IMG/VR virus record: IMGVR_UViG_3300017963_006700
Coordinates: 1-24,759 of that record
Reading direction: 5' to 3' (one strand)
From: a virus
Length of the DNA stretch: 24,759 nucleotides
Positions 12,873-20,372 of this stretch are shown in pieces (position 1 is the stretch's first letter; each line of letters begins with the position of its first letter). The translations under genes and the position numbers were made by a program. The notes under the pieces were generated by a model. That model was given only the letters and a program-made list of their open reading frames with translations, did not search any database and was not told the origin of the DNA.

Positions 12873-13475
12873 CTACTTTTTTTGGAGAATGCACATTGCC
12901 GATAACCAACCGATTTGTTGCTCAATTACTTCCAGTCCGTATTTGTTTACGGCCGGTTCGATCATTTCCCATGTGACCTCGCACCAATCCCAAATGTTGT
13001 GGAGCATGACGTGTTTGTAAAAGTCGCGACTTGGTGCATAGTCATGTACGGCAATCAAGTCACCTGATTTTAGGTGTTCGCTGAAGACAGCCAGTTCTTT
13101 TGGTTTGTCTCCGCCGTCGCAGAAAACGAAAGTGCGCCCGGGTTGCCGAATCATTAAGGCAATATCCTTTTGGAAATCCCAACAGGATCCATGCCAGCAA
13201 TCCACGTCGAGTTCTTGCAAGAGTTGGTTGTTGCGTGGTTTGTTGTCGAACGTAGTAAATCGGGCGCCGGTAGTCAGGGCGTAGATGTGAAACAAGACGG
13301 ACAATCCGCCGTTGCCTGTTCCGATCTCAATGATCTGCTTGAAAGGGCCGTATTCTTCAAAGATCATATTGAATGCTGCCAAGGCGTTTTGGTTTTGCGA
13401 CATGCAAAGTCCAAAGAACTTCAATCGCTCCGGTCCTCGTCCTGGCACATCAGTTTCGATCGGTGTCATTCGCAT
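12873..13475 (-). CDS. SAM-dependent methyltransferase (CmcI-like)
   Basis: A 200-residue protein with motif I IIEIGTGNGGLSVLFH (from residue 48), Asp77 after strand 2, then VFCDGGDKP and DLIAVHDYAP, a pattern typical of the Methyltransf_24/cephalosporin-hydroxylase-like group that includes rhamnosyl O-methyltransferases. Its start overlaps the previous gene by 26 bases; Met3 is an alternative. It probably O-methylates a sugar of the phage-encoded glycan. That substrate is inferred from the neighbours. Confidence 0.75.
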   Translation of the reverse strand: MRMTPIETDVPGRGPERLKFFGLCMSQNQNALAAFNMIFEEYGPFKQIIEIGTGNGGLSVLFHIYALTTGARFTTFDNKPRNNQLLQELDVDCWHGSCWDFQKDIALMIRQPGRTFVFCDGGDKPKELAVFSEHLKSGDLIAVHDYAPSRDFYKHVMLHNIWDWCEVTWEMIEPAVNKYGLEVIEQQIGWLSAMCILQKK

Positions 13476-14124
13476 TTTTTTGTCCTACAAAAATGATGGT
13501 GCCGCATTGCCGACAGACTAGCTGTCGGCCGACCAACAACTCGTCGTACCCTCGTCCGCAGTGTTCGCAAACAATCGGTCCAGAACGCTTGGCGACATCG
13601 CGAATGTGTTCGTTCACGTCCCAGCCAAACAGTTCTGTAACATTGATGATCCGCACCCCTTGCGGTGGGTTTCGTACTGTGCGGCACAAGGGACCGTGTT
13701 CGCCAGGCGTGCCCTCTTGTACCATGCGATCGATCCATGCCTGGACAAATTCCATTGCCCTTGCTGTTCGATTGAGAACAATAATGCCACATGTTACATC
13801 CATGTTGCCCGTGGCATCGTGAACCCCAACGTCGAAGAGGTTGAGGTTGGGTAGGGGGTCAACGCGATTCAACCGACAGTCAACATCTACCCATGCGATC
13901 GGTCGAGCATGGGGGGCGTCCGTATCACACCAAATTTTGCCGGCTAGACAGTCGCGGAGAAAGTAAGGTTTGTGTCGCACATTGCCATACCAGTCGCCAG
14001 GTGGATCAATCAATCGAATGCTATGCTCCAGGTTGAGTCGTTGACAATCGGCGATCAGTTTTTCTCGGGCAATTGCATAGAACGTGGGGGTTCGCGTTGC
14101 ATAACTGACGATGAGGGGACGCAT
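13450..14124 (-). CDS. DxD glycosyltransferase with C-terminal zinc ribbon
   Basis: A 224-residue protein starting MRPLIVSYATRTPTFY behind GGAGAAG; an in-frame Met nine codons earlier lies inside the previous gene and is rejected. WVDVDC (Asp80-x-Asp82) is a metal-binding DxD motif of GT-A fold enzymes, with GNMDVTCGIIVLN and WIDRM in the positions seen in nucleotide-diphospho-sugar transferases. The last 40 residues add a zinc ribbon (C186-x2-C189 and C204-x2-C207), an unusual fusion that may recruit the enzyme to a protein partner. It adds one sugar, possibly initiating on protein or extending the chain. Confidence 0.7.
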   Translation of the reverse strand: MRPLIVSYATRTPTFYAIAREKLIADCQRLNLEHSIRLIDPPGDWYGNVRHKPYFLRDCLAGKIWCDTDAPHARPIAWVDVDCRLNRVDPLPNLNLFDVGVHDATGNMDVTCGIIVLNRTARAMEFVQAWIDRMVQEGTPGEHGPLCRTVRNPPQGVRIINVTELFGWDVNEHIRDVAKRSGPIVCEHCGRGYDELLVGRQLVCRQCGTIIFVGQKNANDTDRN

Positions 14125-14137
14125 TGTGCTTCTCCGA

Positions 14138-15148
14138 TCACAGGCTGTCAAACAGTCGTTTCCAGTTGGCCCAAATCATATCCGGATTGGCGAGATCTTC
14201 TTCAAGGCGTTCTCTGGCTCGGCCCGTCAGTTCCATCCGTTGGTATTCGTTTTCAGCCAAGGTCTTGCAGGCATCGACAACAGCCGTTTTGTCTTGGCAG
14301 AGAAACCCTGTCTTTCCGTGAACGATCATTTCTTGCCAACCTCCAGCATCGTCGACAACAATGGGCACCCCAACCGACATTGCTTCAAGACCGGTTCGCG
14401 GCCAATTTTCAGGTTTATGTGTGAGTTGCACCATAGCGTGAAGCGATTGAAGGAATGTTTGTGGCGATTCGGCGCCTTCCGGCAAGATTTCGACCCAGCT
14501 TGGTACTGGCCCACGAATCGAGAATGGTTGAAATCCCATGACCCGAGCGGTAACAGGAGCATCGATTGTTTCGCGAATGGCCGTGTAGATTTCCCATGTA
14601 TCTGTTGCAAATTTCCAGGGGTGAGATCGGGAGAGTCGCCCCAAAACAAATTTGCCTCCCTGTCGATGTGGATTGGGGAGATATGGAAACTCCGAACAAT
14701 CAAAGGCACCTCGAATCAAATGACATTGACTGCGGCGTACACCTCGTTTTTTGTATTCGGGCCATAATCCGTTTAGTTGAAAGTGGCTTTGGAAAAGGTA
14801 TTTTGTCATCAAGGGGTGCTTGCGATAGTAGTCAGCCTCGTATCCGGAGAGATACGAGCAACACGGTCCCCATACGATCTTGGCGCCTTCGAAAACTTCC
14901 GGGTGCGCAGTTACTTCCGGGTTGCATAGGGCGACAACAATTTCCCCCCTCAAATCGCCGGGGGAGATCATAGTTGTTTTGCAGCCAATCATCTCAAGTC
15001 GGCATTTCCATTCGAGATCAGGTTTCCATGTGGGGAAAACCGTTACTGGCACCTGTTTTCTGCGCCACAACTTGATCGTGTGCCACAACTCTGACGGCGC
15101 CCCACCGATCCGGTTTGGATAACCGGCTACATAGATGGTGTTGTGCAT
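14138..15148 (-). CDS. GT4-type glycosyltransferase
   Basis: A 336-residue GT-B enzyme and the first gene of the cassette, ten bases after the structural gene that ends at 15158. The N-terminal loop RIGGAPSELWH (13-23) matches the GGA-type acceptor/donor loop of GT4 enzymes. ENWPRTGLEAMSVGVPIVV provides the E-x7-E motif (Glu247, Glu255), and HGKTGFL follows. GLEAMSVGVPIVVDDAGG is typical. The absence of any promoter-sized gap shows that it is transcribed with the virion genes. Confidence 0.85.
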   Translation of the reverse strand: MHNTIYVAGYPNRIGGAPSELWHTIKLWRRKQVPVTVFPTWKPDLEWKCRLEMIGCKTTMISPGDLRGEIVVALCNPEVTAHPEVFEGAKIVWGPCCSYLSGYEADYYRKHPLMTKYLFQSHFQLNGLWPEYKKRGVRRSQCHLIRGAFDCSEFPYLPNPHRQGGKFVLGRLSRSHPWKFATDTWEIYTAIRETIDAPVTARVMGFQPFSIRGPVPSWVEILPEGAESPQTFLQSLHAMVQLTHKPENWPRTGLEAMSVGVPIVVDDAGGWQEMIVHGKTGFLCQDKTAVVDACKTLAENEYQRMELTGRARERLEEDLANPDMIWANWKRLFDSL

Positions 15149-15157
15149 GATTGATCA

Positions 15158-15562
15158 CTACGGAGTTGCGTCGCGCAGCACCCCTATGTGGAGTGTGGTT
15201 GCTACTCCTCCAATGTTGGTGACATAGAATTTCGTCACATCGGCCGTGATTGGATTTGTGTAATAGCCGTTTGTTTCATCGGCTTCCGTCCAGACCAATC
15301 CCAAGTCTTCGTCGATGTTGAGAACGAAGTCGCGCCCGCCACTGGTGGCCGCGTTTGCCTCCAGCATCAGATCCGAATCCGTTGAGTAAATGAGGATCGC
15401 CTTCAACTGCGACTTGTCGATTGCAATGTCGACTTGTTTGTCGGAATCAGTGGCCCCGACTGATACCTCGACATATTCGAATGCATCAGCGGTGATTTGT
15501 TTGGCGGCGGTTTGCACCCAACCGTCGCATGACAGTTTTCTGGTTAGTGTTGCAGTAGGCAT
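15158..15562 (-). CDS. Putative virion structural protein (134 aa)
   Basis: The second ATG (15560-15562, MPTATLTRKLS) is chosen because AGGAG sits six bases upstream; the first ATG touches the ribosome binding site. The protein is all-beta in appearance (FEYVEVSVGAT, QLKAILIYS, DLMLEANAATSGG, VTKFYVTNIGGVATTLHIGVL) and ends in short strands like tail-fibre or head-decoration jelly-rolls. It is the last virion-type gene before the glycan cassette and a candidate decorated protein. No family is recognised. Confidence 0.55.
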   Translation of the reverse strand: MPTATLTRKLSCDGWVQTAAKQITADAFEYVEVSVGATDSDKQVDIAIDKSQLKAILIYSTDSDLMLEANAATSGGRDFVLNIDEDLGLVWTEADETNGYYTNPITADVTKFYVTNIGGVATTLHIGVLRDATP

Positions 15563-15571
15563 CAGCATCTC

Positions 15572-15934
15572 CTATGAGCTAGTTTTTTGGAGGGAAATCC
15601 ATCTCTCACAAGCATGAGTTGGTCGATCTCGTCGTTGGATTAGTGCGACAAACCAACGACAGGGGGTATTGCCGTGTGGGTTGAATTTAGGACAATCTGT
15701 TTCACAAAACATTTTGCAGGTTCGACAACAAGCCAGACGTTTGAGAATCGTTTCTTCGGACAAACCGGTCATTTCCGCTTTGACGGCTTGTGCGATTCTC
15801 CGTTCGAGAGAAAACTCTCGGGAACCTTCTGGACAATTTCGGTGGGGAGGTCGATCGATAACAAAAGGGTATTCCCAGTTGCATTCTTGGCACTGCCAAA
15901 GTCCGTTGTTGTTTTTTTCGAATAGACAATCCAT
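15572..15934 (-). CDS. Cysteine-rich, double zinc-finger-like protein
   Basis: A 120-residue protein with eleven cysteines. The N-terminal part (C15-x2-C18 and C34) is a zinc-ribbon-like module. The C-terminal part (C69, C70, C73, C77, C81, C92, C109; CCRTCKMFC) could bind zinc or an Fe-S cluster. A long charged helix separates the two. It sits among tail genes, four bases from the very cysteine-rich protein upstream. The function is unknown. Confidence 0.6.
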   Translation of the reverse strand: MDCLFEKNNNGLWQCQECNWEYPFVIDRPPHRNCPEGSREFSLERRIAQAVKAEMTGLSEETILKRLACCRTCKMFCETDCPKFNPHGNTPCRWFVALIQRRDRPTHACERWISLQKTSS

Positions 15935-15937
15935 TGA

Positions 15938-16390
15938 TCAAACCGCAGTTGCCAGGCAGGTAGAAGCCGCTGCATTACAGATGCTAAACGGTGTTTGGGT
16001 GTTGTAGGTGACGCTTTGGTTGTTCCATGCCGAACAATCAGGGGTGGCGCCGAATGTTTCCGCGTACGAAAAGTCGAATTGGCATACACCAACGGCCCCG
16101 ACGATCTCTACTCGTAAGGTGAGCCCATCCATGTACGCCGTAATGTCGCATTGTGCGCCGGAGTATTCCCATTGACACCGGCCACTTGCATGTGGTGTGA
16201 GCGTCAATACGAATGTGTCGTTGAAATCCGAACAGCACGGCCAGCCAGTGACGCCGGCAATCGTTATGGACAACTGGTTTGGCGCAGTGCCCGAACATCC
16301 CGTACATCCACAGCAACAGCTTGAGTCCATGGCAATTTTGTTGCTGCCGGAAAAAAGAATCTTGTTGTTGTTGAACTGAATGTTTCCCAT
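15938..16390 (-). CDS. Cysteine-rich putative virion protein
   Basis: A 150-residue protein starting MGNIQFNNNKILFSGSNKIA, placed at the first ATG after the upstream stop. It has thirteen cysteines, five of them in the segment DSSCCCGCTGC (residues 23-33). The rest is beta-strand-rich with alternating Thr/Val/Phe. The N-terminal leader (ILFSGSNKIAMDSSCCC) resembles a recurring motif I recall from planctomycete-associated phage-like regions. It may be a disulfide- or metal-stabilised virion-surface or fibre-tip protein. Function not established. Confidence 0.6.
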   Translation of the reverse strand: MGNIQFNNNKILFSGSNKIAMDSSCCCGCTGCSGTAPNQLSITIAGVTGWPCCSDFNDTFVLTLTPHASGRCQWEYSGAQCDITAYMDGLTLRVEIVGAVGVCQFDFSYAETFGATPDCSAWNNQSVTYNTQTPFSICNAAASTCLATAV

Positions 16391-16397
16391 TGTCTCG

Positions 16398-17423
16398 TTA
16401 TGGACAGGCATCCCCGGTGTGAATGTCGGTCCAGTTGCTTTCGTCTTCTGTGATGTGAGCCCAGACTTTTCGTGTTTTCTTTTGCAGCTTCAGGTTGGTC
16501 GTGTCGACTTGAAAATTTGTCATGACTTCTTGTTCTCGTAACTTGCCCATAAATGCGTAGAATTCTTCTTCTTGATCGTCCCAATATGCGGCCACCCAAT
16601 CATTGTCTTTGCCGGCGGTGCAATGTCGATCGTTGGCAAATTCAACGGGTTCATTCCCGTCGGCATCCATCCACAAGGCTTCTTTGGTTGGCAAGACGAC
16701 GAGGGCCGAGTCGATGCTGATAACCGAATCGGATCCGCTCCAATCGGCATCAGCTTGTCCGATAACCAATTGGGCATGGGGTTGGAGTGAAACAAACTCC
16801 CAGGCATTTCGATCGGGGCAATACTGGATCCAACCTCGGGAACCCAGTACGGGTGGCGTACCATCCTTGTACGCTCGGCCTCGCAAGCCTAAGAAGTCCG
16901 TTGCTTCGACCTCGATGCCTGTGTCAATTTGTAGGCTGCCTTCGAGATACGGCAACAGGTGACACGTTGCCGTACCAAAAGGCTCCAGGGCATCCTTCAG
17001 TTCGATTCGCCACCTGTCCAAAGGTGGGCTGACACACTCCAGCGTTCCTTGAGAATCGGTGACGTAGATTCGCTGGCCTGCGCCATAGGGCATCATTCCG
17101 AAAGATTGGTCGCTGCCATTTTGAAAACCTGCGGGAAGTTCGATTATCTCGGCTTGAGCATTAGTGTTTACGGCCCAAAGTTTGCTTGGGTGTCGAACCA
17201 CCGGTTTCCCTCTAGCAATCCACTGCTTTGTCGTTCCGTCAACGGCAAAACTTGTCGTCAATTCGTAGAGTAGCACCTCCTGTCCTGTTAGCGGGATGAT
17301 GGCGTGTCCGTCTTCGCTGCTGTGCGTACCGACACCGCGCAGCGGTCGTGTGGCAAGTCGCAACAAGTCATTGAGCCACTTGCGGATCGTGCGAAGATTT
17401 GTACCAGGTGGAAGGGGGTCCAT
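16398..17423 (-). CDS. Putative tail/appendage protein (341 aa)
   Basis: The start is the ATG at 17421-17423 (MDPLPPGTNLRTI); a GTG one codon earlier is possible. After a short basic helical N-terminus (RKWLNDLLRLATRP) the protein is beta-rich with many Trp, Gly and Asp residues, e.g. TKQWIARGKPVVRHPSKLW, RIYVTDSQGTLECVSPPLDRW and LDFLGLRG-like strands. It follows the tail tube region and probably forms a baseplate or fibre component. No family is recognised. Confidence 0.5.
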   Translation of the reverse strand: MDPLPPGTNLRTIRKWLNDLLRLATRPLRGVGTHSSEDGHAIIPLTGQEVLLYELTTSFAVDGTTKQWIARGKPVVRHPSKLWAVNTNAQAEIIELPAGFQNGSDQSFGMMPYGAGQRIYVTDSQGTLECVSPPLDRWRIELKDALEPFGTATCHLLPYLEGSLQIDTGIEVEATDFLGLRGRAYKDGTPPVLGSRGWIQYCPDRNAWEFVSLQPHAQLVIGQADADWSGSDSVISIDSALVVLPTKEALWMDADGNEPVEFANDRHCTAGKDNDWVAAYWDDQEEEFYAFMGKLREQEVMTNFQVDTTNLKLQKKTRKVWAHITEDESNWTDIHTGDACP

Positions 17424-17428
17424 CACAC

Positions 17429-18220
17429 TTACTTGGAATAACAGGTATTGAGGTCTGCCGTCGGGTACTCAAATTGTTCCCCGTTTTCGTTGTAGACGTA
17501 TTCAAATTGTCCGGTCGCTTTGCGAAGGAATTTGTTCCAGTACTGCGGATCGAATTCAGCGGTGTGAATGATTCGGTAACGTGTGTATCCTTCGGTTGTG
17601 AATTGTCGTGAAATGCGAGGCTTTTTATACATCAGCGTTCCAGCCGGAAAATTGATGCCCAGAACATCTGCATGAACAAGAGTGTTGTTTGTGTGGCCAA
17701 TACAGGAGACACATCCTGAAGGAATGCTGATTACACCTTTTTCTTCGCGTATGTAGAGTGCCTTGGGTGTGGCAATCTGGACGGTTGATTGTTCGTCCGG
17801 TTTCAGGTATGTGGGATCGTCAACCTGTCCGGAGTTCCACATGAGATTGCGATGTCCCAGGCTTTGCCACAGATCAACGCCGTCGAATGTTTCACTTACC
17901 ACCCCCGTAGAATTGAGTGCGGCGACATTGGAATTGTATTCCAAGGTCAGTACGGCATCGTTGTAGCTTAGGTAGTGTTCGTTTTGAGCGCTGGATTGCG
18001 AGTTTTCCATTGGGCCAGCCTTCACCTTCCAAATGTAGGCTGCCCAGTTGGAGTCATATTCTGCCGGCCACCGATTGTTGCCTGAGTCCCAAATTTGATC
18101 GAGGAATGTTCCTACGTCGCTCCACGCCATGTGGACCTGGCGAATTCCTTTCATTCCGTCTTCGGTTACAAACCGAAGGGGCGTTCCTTGACAATCCCAA
18201 TGGTCAACAGATGGGGCCAT
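17429..18220 (-). CDS. Putative tail protein (263 aa)
   Basis: The ATG shares one base with the stop of the coiled-coil gene (TAATG). The protein contains a mid-region GCVSCIGHTNNTLVH and a C-terminal section reading RQFTTEGYTRYRIIHTAEFDPQYW followed by NENGEQFEYPTADL. I associate that ending with uncharacterised structural proteins in planctomycete phage-like loci. It is mostly beta-strand. The position between tail tube and terminal appendage genes suggests a tail-tip or baseplate role. Confidence 0.5.
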   Translation of the reverse strand: MAPSVDHWDCQGTPLRFVTEDGMKGIRQVHMAWSDVGTFLDQIWDSGNNRWPAEYDSNWAAYIWKVKAGPMENSQSSAQNEHYLSYNDAVLTLEYNSNVAALNSTGVVSETFDGVDLWQSLGHRNLMWNSGQVDDPTYLKPDEQSTVQIATPKALYIREEKGVISIPSGCVSCIGHTNNTLVHADVLGINFPAGTLMYKKPRISRQFTTEGYTRYRIIHTAEFDPQYWNKFLRKATGQFEYVYNENGEQFEYPTADLNTCYSK

Positions 18221-18612
18221 TACGGCATCTCCAGAAGTTCATCGAGCTTATTGATTATTTGTTGTGCTTGATTTACCATCGCTGTCTTGAGTTCCACCAG
18301 GACTTCACGTAGCGAGTTGATTTGATTCGGCAATTCCTGCAAGTTTTGTGATGCTTGCAGTGGAGGTGTACCGCTGATTTGCGGTTCCGCTTGTTTGAGT
18401 TGCGGCAAACCGGTTCCGATGTGTTGTTCGCCAAACATGGGTGCGGGGACTTGAGCTTTCAAGTCTGGTAGACTGGAGAGCACATCGTCGTGTTCGACGT
18501 TTGCCTCGGCTGCTTGTTGCGCAACGCGACTTGGAGCCAAAGGGTCTTGATCTTCCTTTGGCAACATGGAGGAGGGCAGTTGTTTGGTCAGTTCTTCCCA
18601 GTCTGGTGGCAT
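18220..18612 (-). CDS. Small coiled-coil virion-region protein (130 aa)
   Basis: The start MPPDWEELTKQLPSSML at 18610-18612 lies four bases after the tail tube stop; an upstream in-frame ATG would overlap that gene by 150 bases and is rejected. The N-terminal two thirds are Pro/Gln/Ala-rich and probably disordered. The C-terminal ~45 residues (LPNQINSLREVLVELKTAMV onward) have a clear heptad pattern of hydrophobic residues, a coiled coil. It may be a tail assembly chaperone, minor tail protein or scaffold, but no family is recognised. Confidence 0.5.
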   Translation of the reverse strand: MPPDWEELTKQLPSSMLPKEDQDPLAPSRVAQQAAEANVEHDDVLSSLPDLKAQVPAPMFGEQHIGTGLPQLKQAEPQISGTPPLQASQNLQELPNQINSLREVLVELKTAMVNQAQQIINKLDELLEMP

Positions 18613-18616
18613 GGTT

Positions 18617-19453
18617 TTAATCCCAGAATATGGTGCCGTCGGGTTGAATGATGTGTCCTTGAGATCCGTCTTTCCAGCCGGTCCACCGTCCCCGGAAACT
18701 CGCCGCCCAGAAGCGGGCTTGTGTGTCGCCTTCACTGTGAATGACCATTTTGCTCTGGACATCGAATAGTCGGAACCAATTGATGTCCCAGTATTCCGGC
18801 GTCGAGTTCACGTTGATGTGAACCGCGTACACACCGTTGTTGACGGGCAGATCGGCCGGGTTGGAAAAAAGAACGAGACCCTGCAAGAAGGCTCGAACAT
18901 TTCCTGCCTTGCGATAGATGTATCCGTTGGTGTTGGCCGATACGTAACCGTCTTCCATTCCAGGCCCCCTGGCAGACGGGCATTCAATGGTCAGTTCCAT
19001 GTGCTGCATCTCGGCAACACTGCTGCCGTCCAGGGTCATTGTCAGTCCACGTGCAATGTCCGGATCGGGTGATCCACTGTCGGTAGCGGTGTAAGGGCCT
19101 TTGCCAAGGGCACTACTGCCTTGCGCAAAATCGACCACGTGATAAATGAATCGTCCGCGATTGACCGGAAAGACAATGTGAGCACGGGACGTATAGGCTG
19201 ATCCCTGGTAGCCTTTTCCGTTGCGGCTGGCTCCGGTGAACGTCCAAAGATTGCCTGGCATCCGATAGGGGGTATGCCCCTTGGCGGTGTAGCGTCCCTT
19301 CCAGTCTACGTTGCCGGCCTTGTTCAATTCGCCGCCGTCGGTTGACGCGCAAACCATGACGGGAAGATCGGCAATCTCTCGAATCAACCATTCCTCAATG
19401 CACCGCTGGCCGTCGATGGCACCATTGACACCGGAAATCACGTCGTCGGACAT
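18617..19453 (-). CDS. Probable major tail tube protein
   Basis: A 278-residue protein opening with ISGVNGAIDGQRCIEEWLIREIADL and then NKAGNVDWKGRYTAKGHTP, MPGNLWTFTGA and GRFIYHVVDFAQGSSALG. This order of a short N-terminal strand, a helix, a Gly-rich strand pair and a long beta-hairpin matches phage tail tube (major tail) proteins of the lambda gpV/XkdM-like fold. It lies after head-tail joining genes, where such a protein is expected. No tape measure gene follows within the window, so the assignment is tentative. Confidence 0.5.
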   Translation of the reverse strand: MSDDVISGVNGAIDGQRCIEEWLIREIADLPVMVCASTDGGELNKAGNVDWKGRYTAKGHTPYRMPGNLWTFTGASRNGKGYQGSAYTSRAHIVFPVNRGRFIYHVVDFAQGSSALGKGPYTATDSGSPDPDIARGLTMTLDGSSVAEMQHMELTIECPSARGPGMEDGYVSANTNGYIYRKAGNVRAFLQGLVLFSNPADLPVNNGVYAVHINVNSTPEYWDINWFRLFDVQSKMVIHSEGDTQARFWAASFRGRWTGWKDGSQGHIIQPDGTIFWD

Positions 19454-19462
19454 GTGAACACC

Positions 19463-19978
19463 CTAAGCTGGAGTAAGTGAGGAAGTGTCGAAATAGAAAT
19501 GGATCAAACCTTGCCAAACAACCTTCCATCCTTTGTGGATGTCATCCGGCTTGATTCCTTCGTTGGCATCCAGCAATCGACAATCTTTGATCGGGCTTTG
19601 ACTTCCCCATGTGATGGCTTCCATGGTGTCGATCCAAGGAGTCAAGGCTCGCAAGATGATGAATTCCAGATCGAGCAACCCATCGGTTTCGTCGGTGTTG
19701 TTGGCCAACCATGTATCGCGGGTTTTGACTTCGATGGTGAACCGCTTCCAAAACTCACTTCCACTCGAATCGGTGTATTGGTGTGTTTTGTGGCCATGGG
19801 TCCGAATTATGACTTGGGGGAAGTCAGCCGGCATAACGCGAGGGTGAAGAGGATTGGCAACACTCTCAGTCAGTTTGATTCGATTGCCGGTCGCGACGGC
19901 AGAAGTGAATGCACTGCTGGCCTCCAAGAGAGTCCACAATGCTTCTACGGCAGCGGTAAGAGGATTTGTTGTTGCCAT
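19463..19978 (-). CDS. Head-tail joining / tail terminator-like protein
   Basis: A 171-residue protein starting MATTNPLTAAVEALWTLLEA at 19976-19978, where the ATG overlaps the previous stop by one base. The layout is helix at the N-terminus, then FPQVIIRTHGHKTHQYTDSS and KRFTIEVKTRD strands, a long helix (LLDLEFIILRALTPW), and final strands VVWQGLIHFYF. This is the general pattern of tail completion/terminator proteins (gpU-like). The position next to the gp36-like gene supports it. A longer frame upstream is a shadow of the previous gene. Confidence 0.5.
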   Translation of the reverse strand: MATTNPLTAAVEALWTLLEASSAFTSAVATGNRIKLTESVANPLHPRVMPADFPQVIIRTHGHKTHQYTDSSGSEFWKRFTIEVKTRDTWLANNTDETDGLLDLEFIILRALTPWIDTMEAITWGSQSPIKDCRLLDANEGIKPDDIHKGWKVVWQGLIHFYFDTSSLTPA

Positions 19979-20361
19979 TACACGGCATCCTTGATGATGC
20001 GAGTCCCGTCCTTGTATGCAAACAATTCCTTGTACGCTCGCTCTTCCAAATTGGAGAGAGCGTGCTTGCCGTTTTCCACGCCGGAATGGTCGATGCCACA
20101 GGTGGTGTAAAGCCAAATGCCGTGAAAGGTGGCTGCGAGGTTTGTGATTCCGACTGGTACATTTCCATCTTGATCCTGAATGGGAATTTTGTACTGTGTG
20201 TTTTGTAGGTATTCGTCGATGATGTTGTCGCCAATCAGAATTCCTTGAGCGATGCGAGCAGCAATTGTTGTTGCATTTCCGTCGCGATCCTTGTCGGCCC
20301 ACACTCCAACATTGATTGTGCCAAAGACTTGTTCGACATCAGTTTTGCTGTGGTAAGCCAT
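19978..20361 (-). CDS. Gp36-like head-tail connector (DUF1320-type)
   Basis: A 127-residue protein. The N-terminus MAYHSKTDVEQVFG, then ARIAQGILIGDNIIDEYLQN, TQYKIPIQD and VGITNLAATFHGIWLYTTC match the helical pattern of DUF1320/Mu gp36-type proteins: a start helix, an insertion to a conserved xxLxxxAxxxAxxxL segment and a C-terminal helix. Those proteins form the neck ring between portal and tail. It has a GAGG ribosome binding site and lies directly after the adaptor gene. The assignment is by pattern only. Confidence 0.5.
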   Translation of the reverse strand: MAYHSKTDVEQVFGTINVGVWADKDRDGNATTIAARIAQGILIGDNIIDEYLQNTQYKIPIQDQDGNVPVGITNLAATFHGIWLYTTCGIDHSGVENGKHALSNLEERAYKELFAYKDGTRIIKDAV

Positions 20362-20372
20362 CTTTGCATCCT

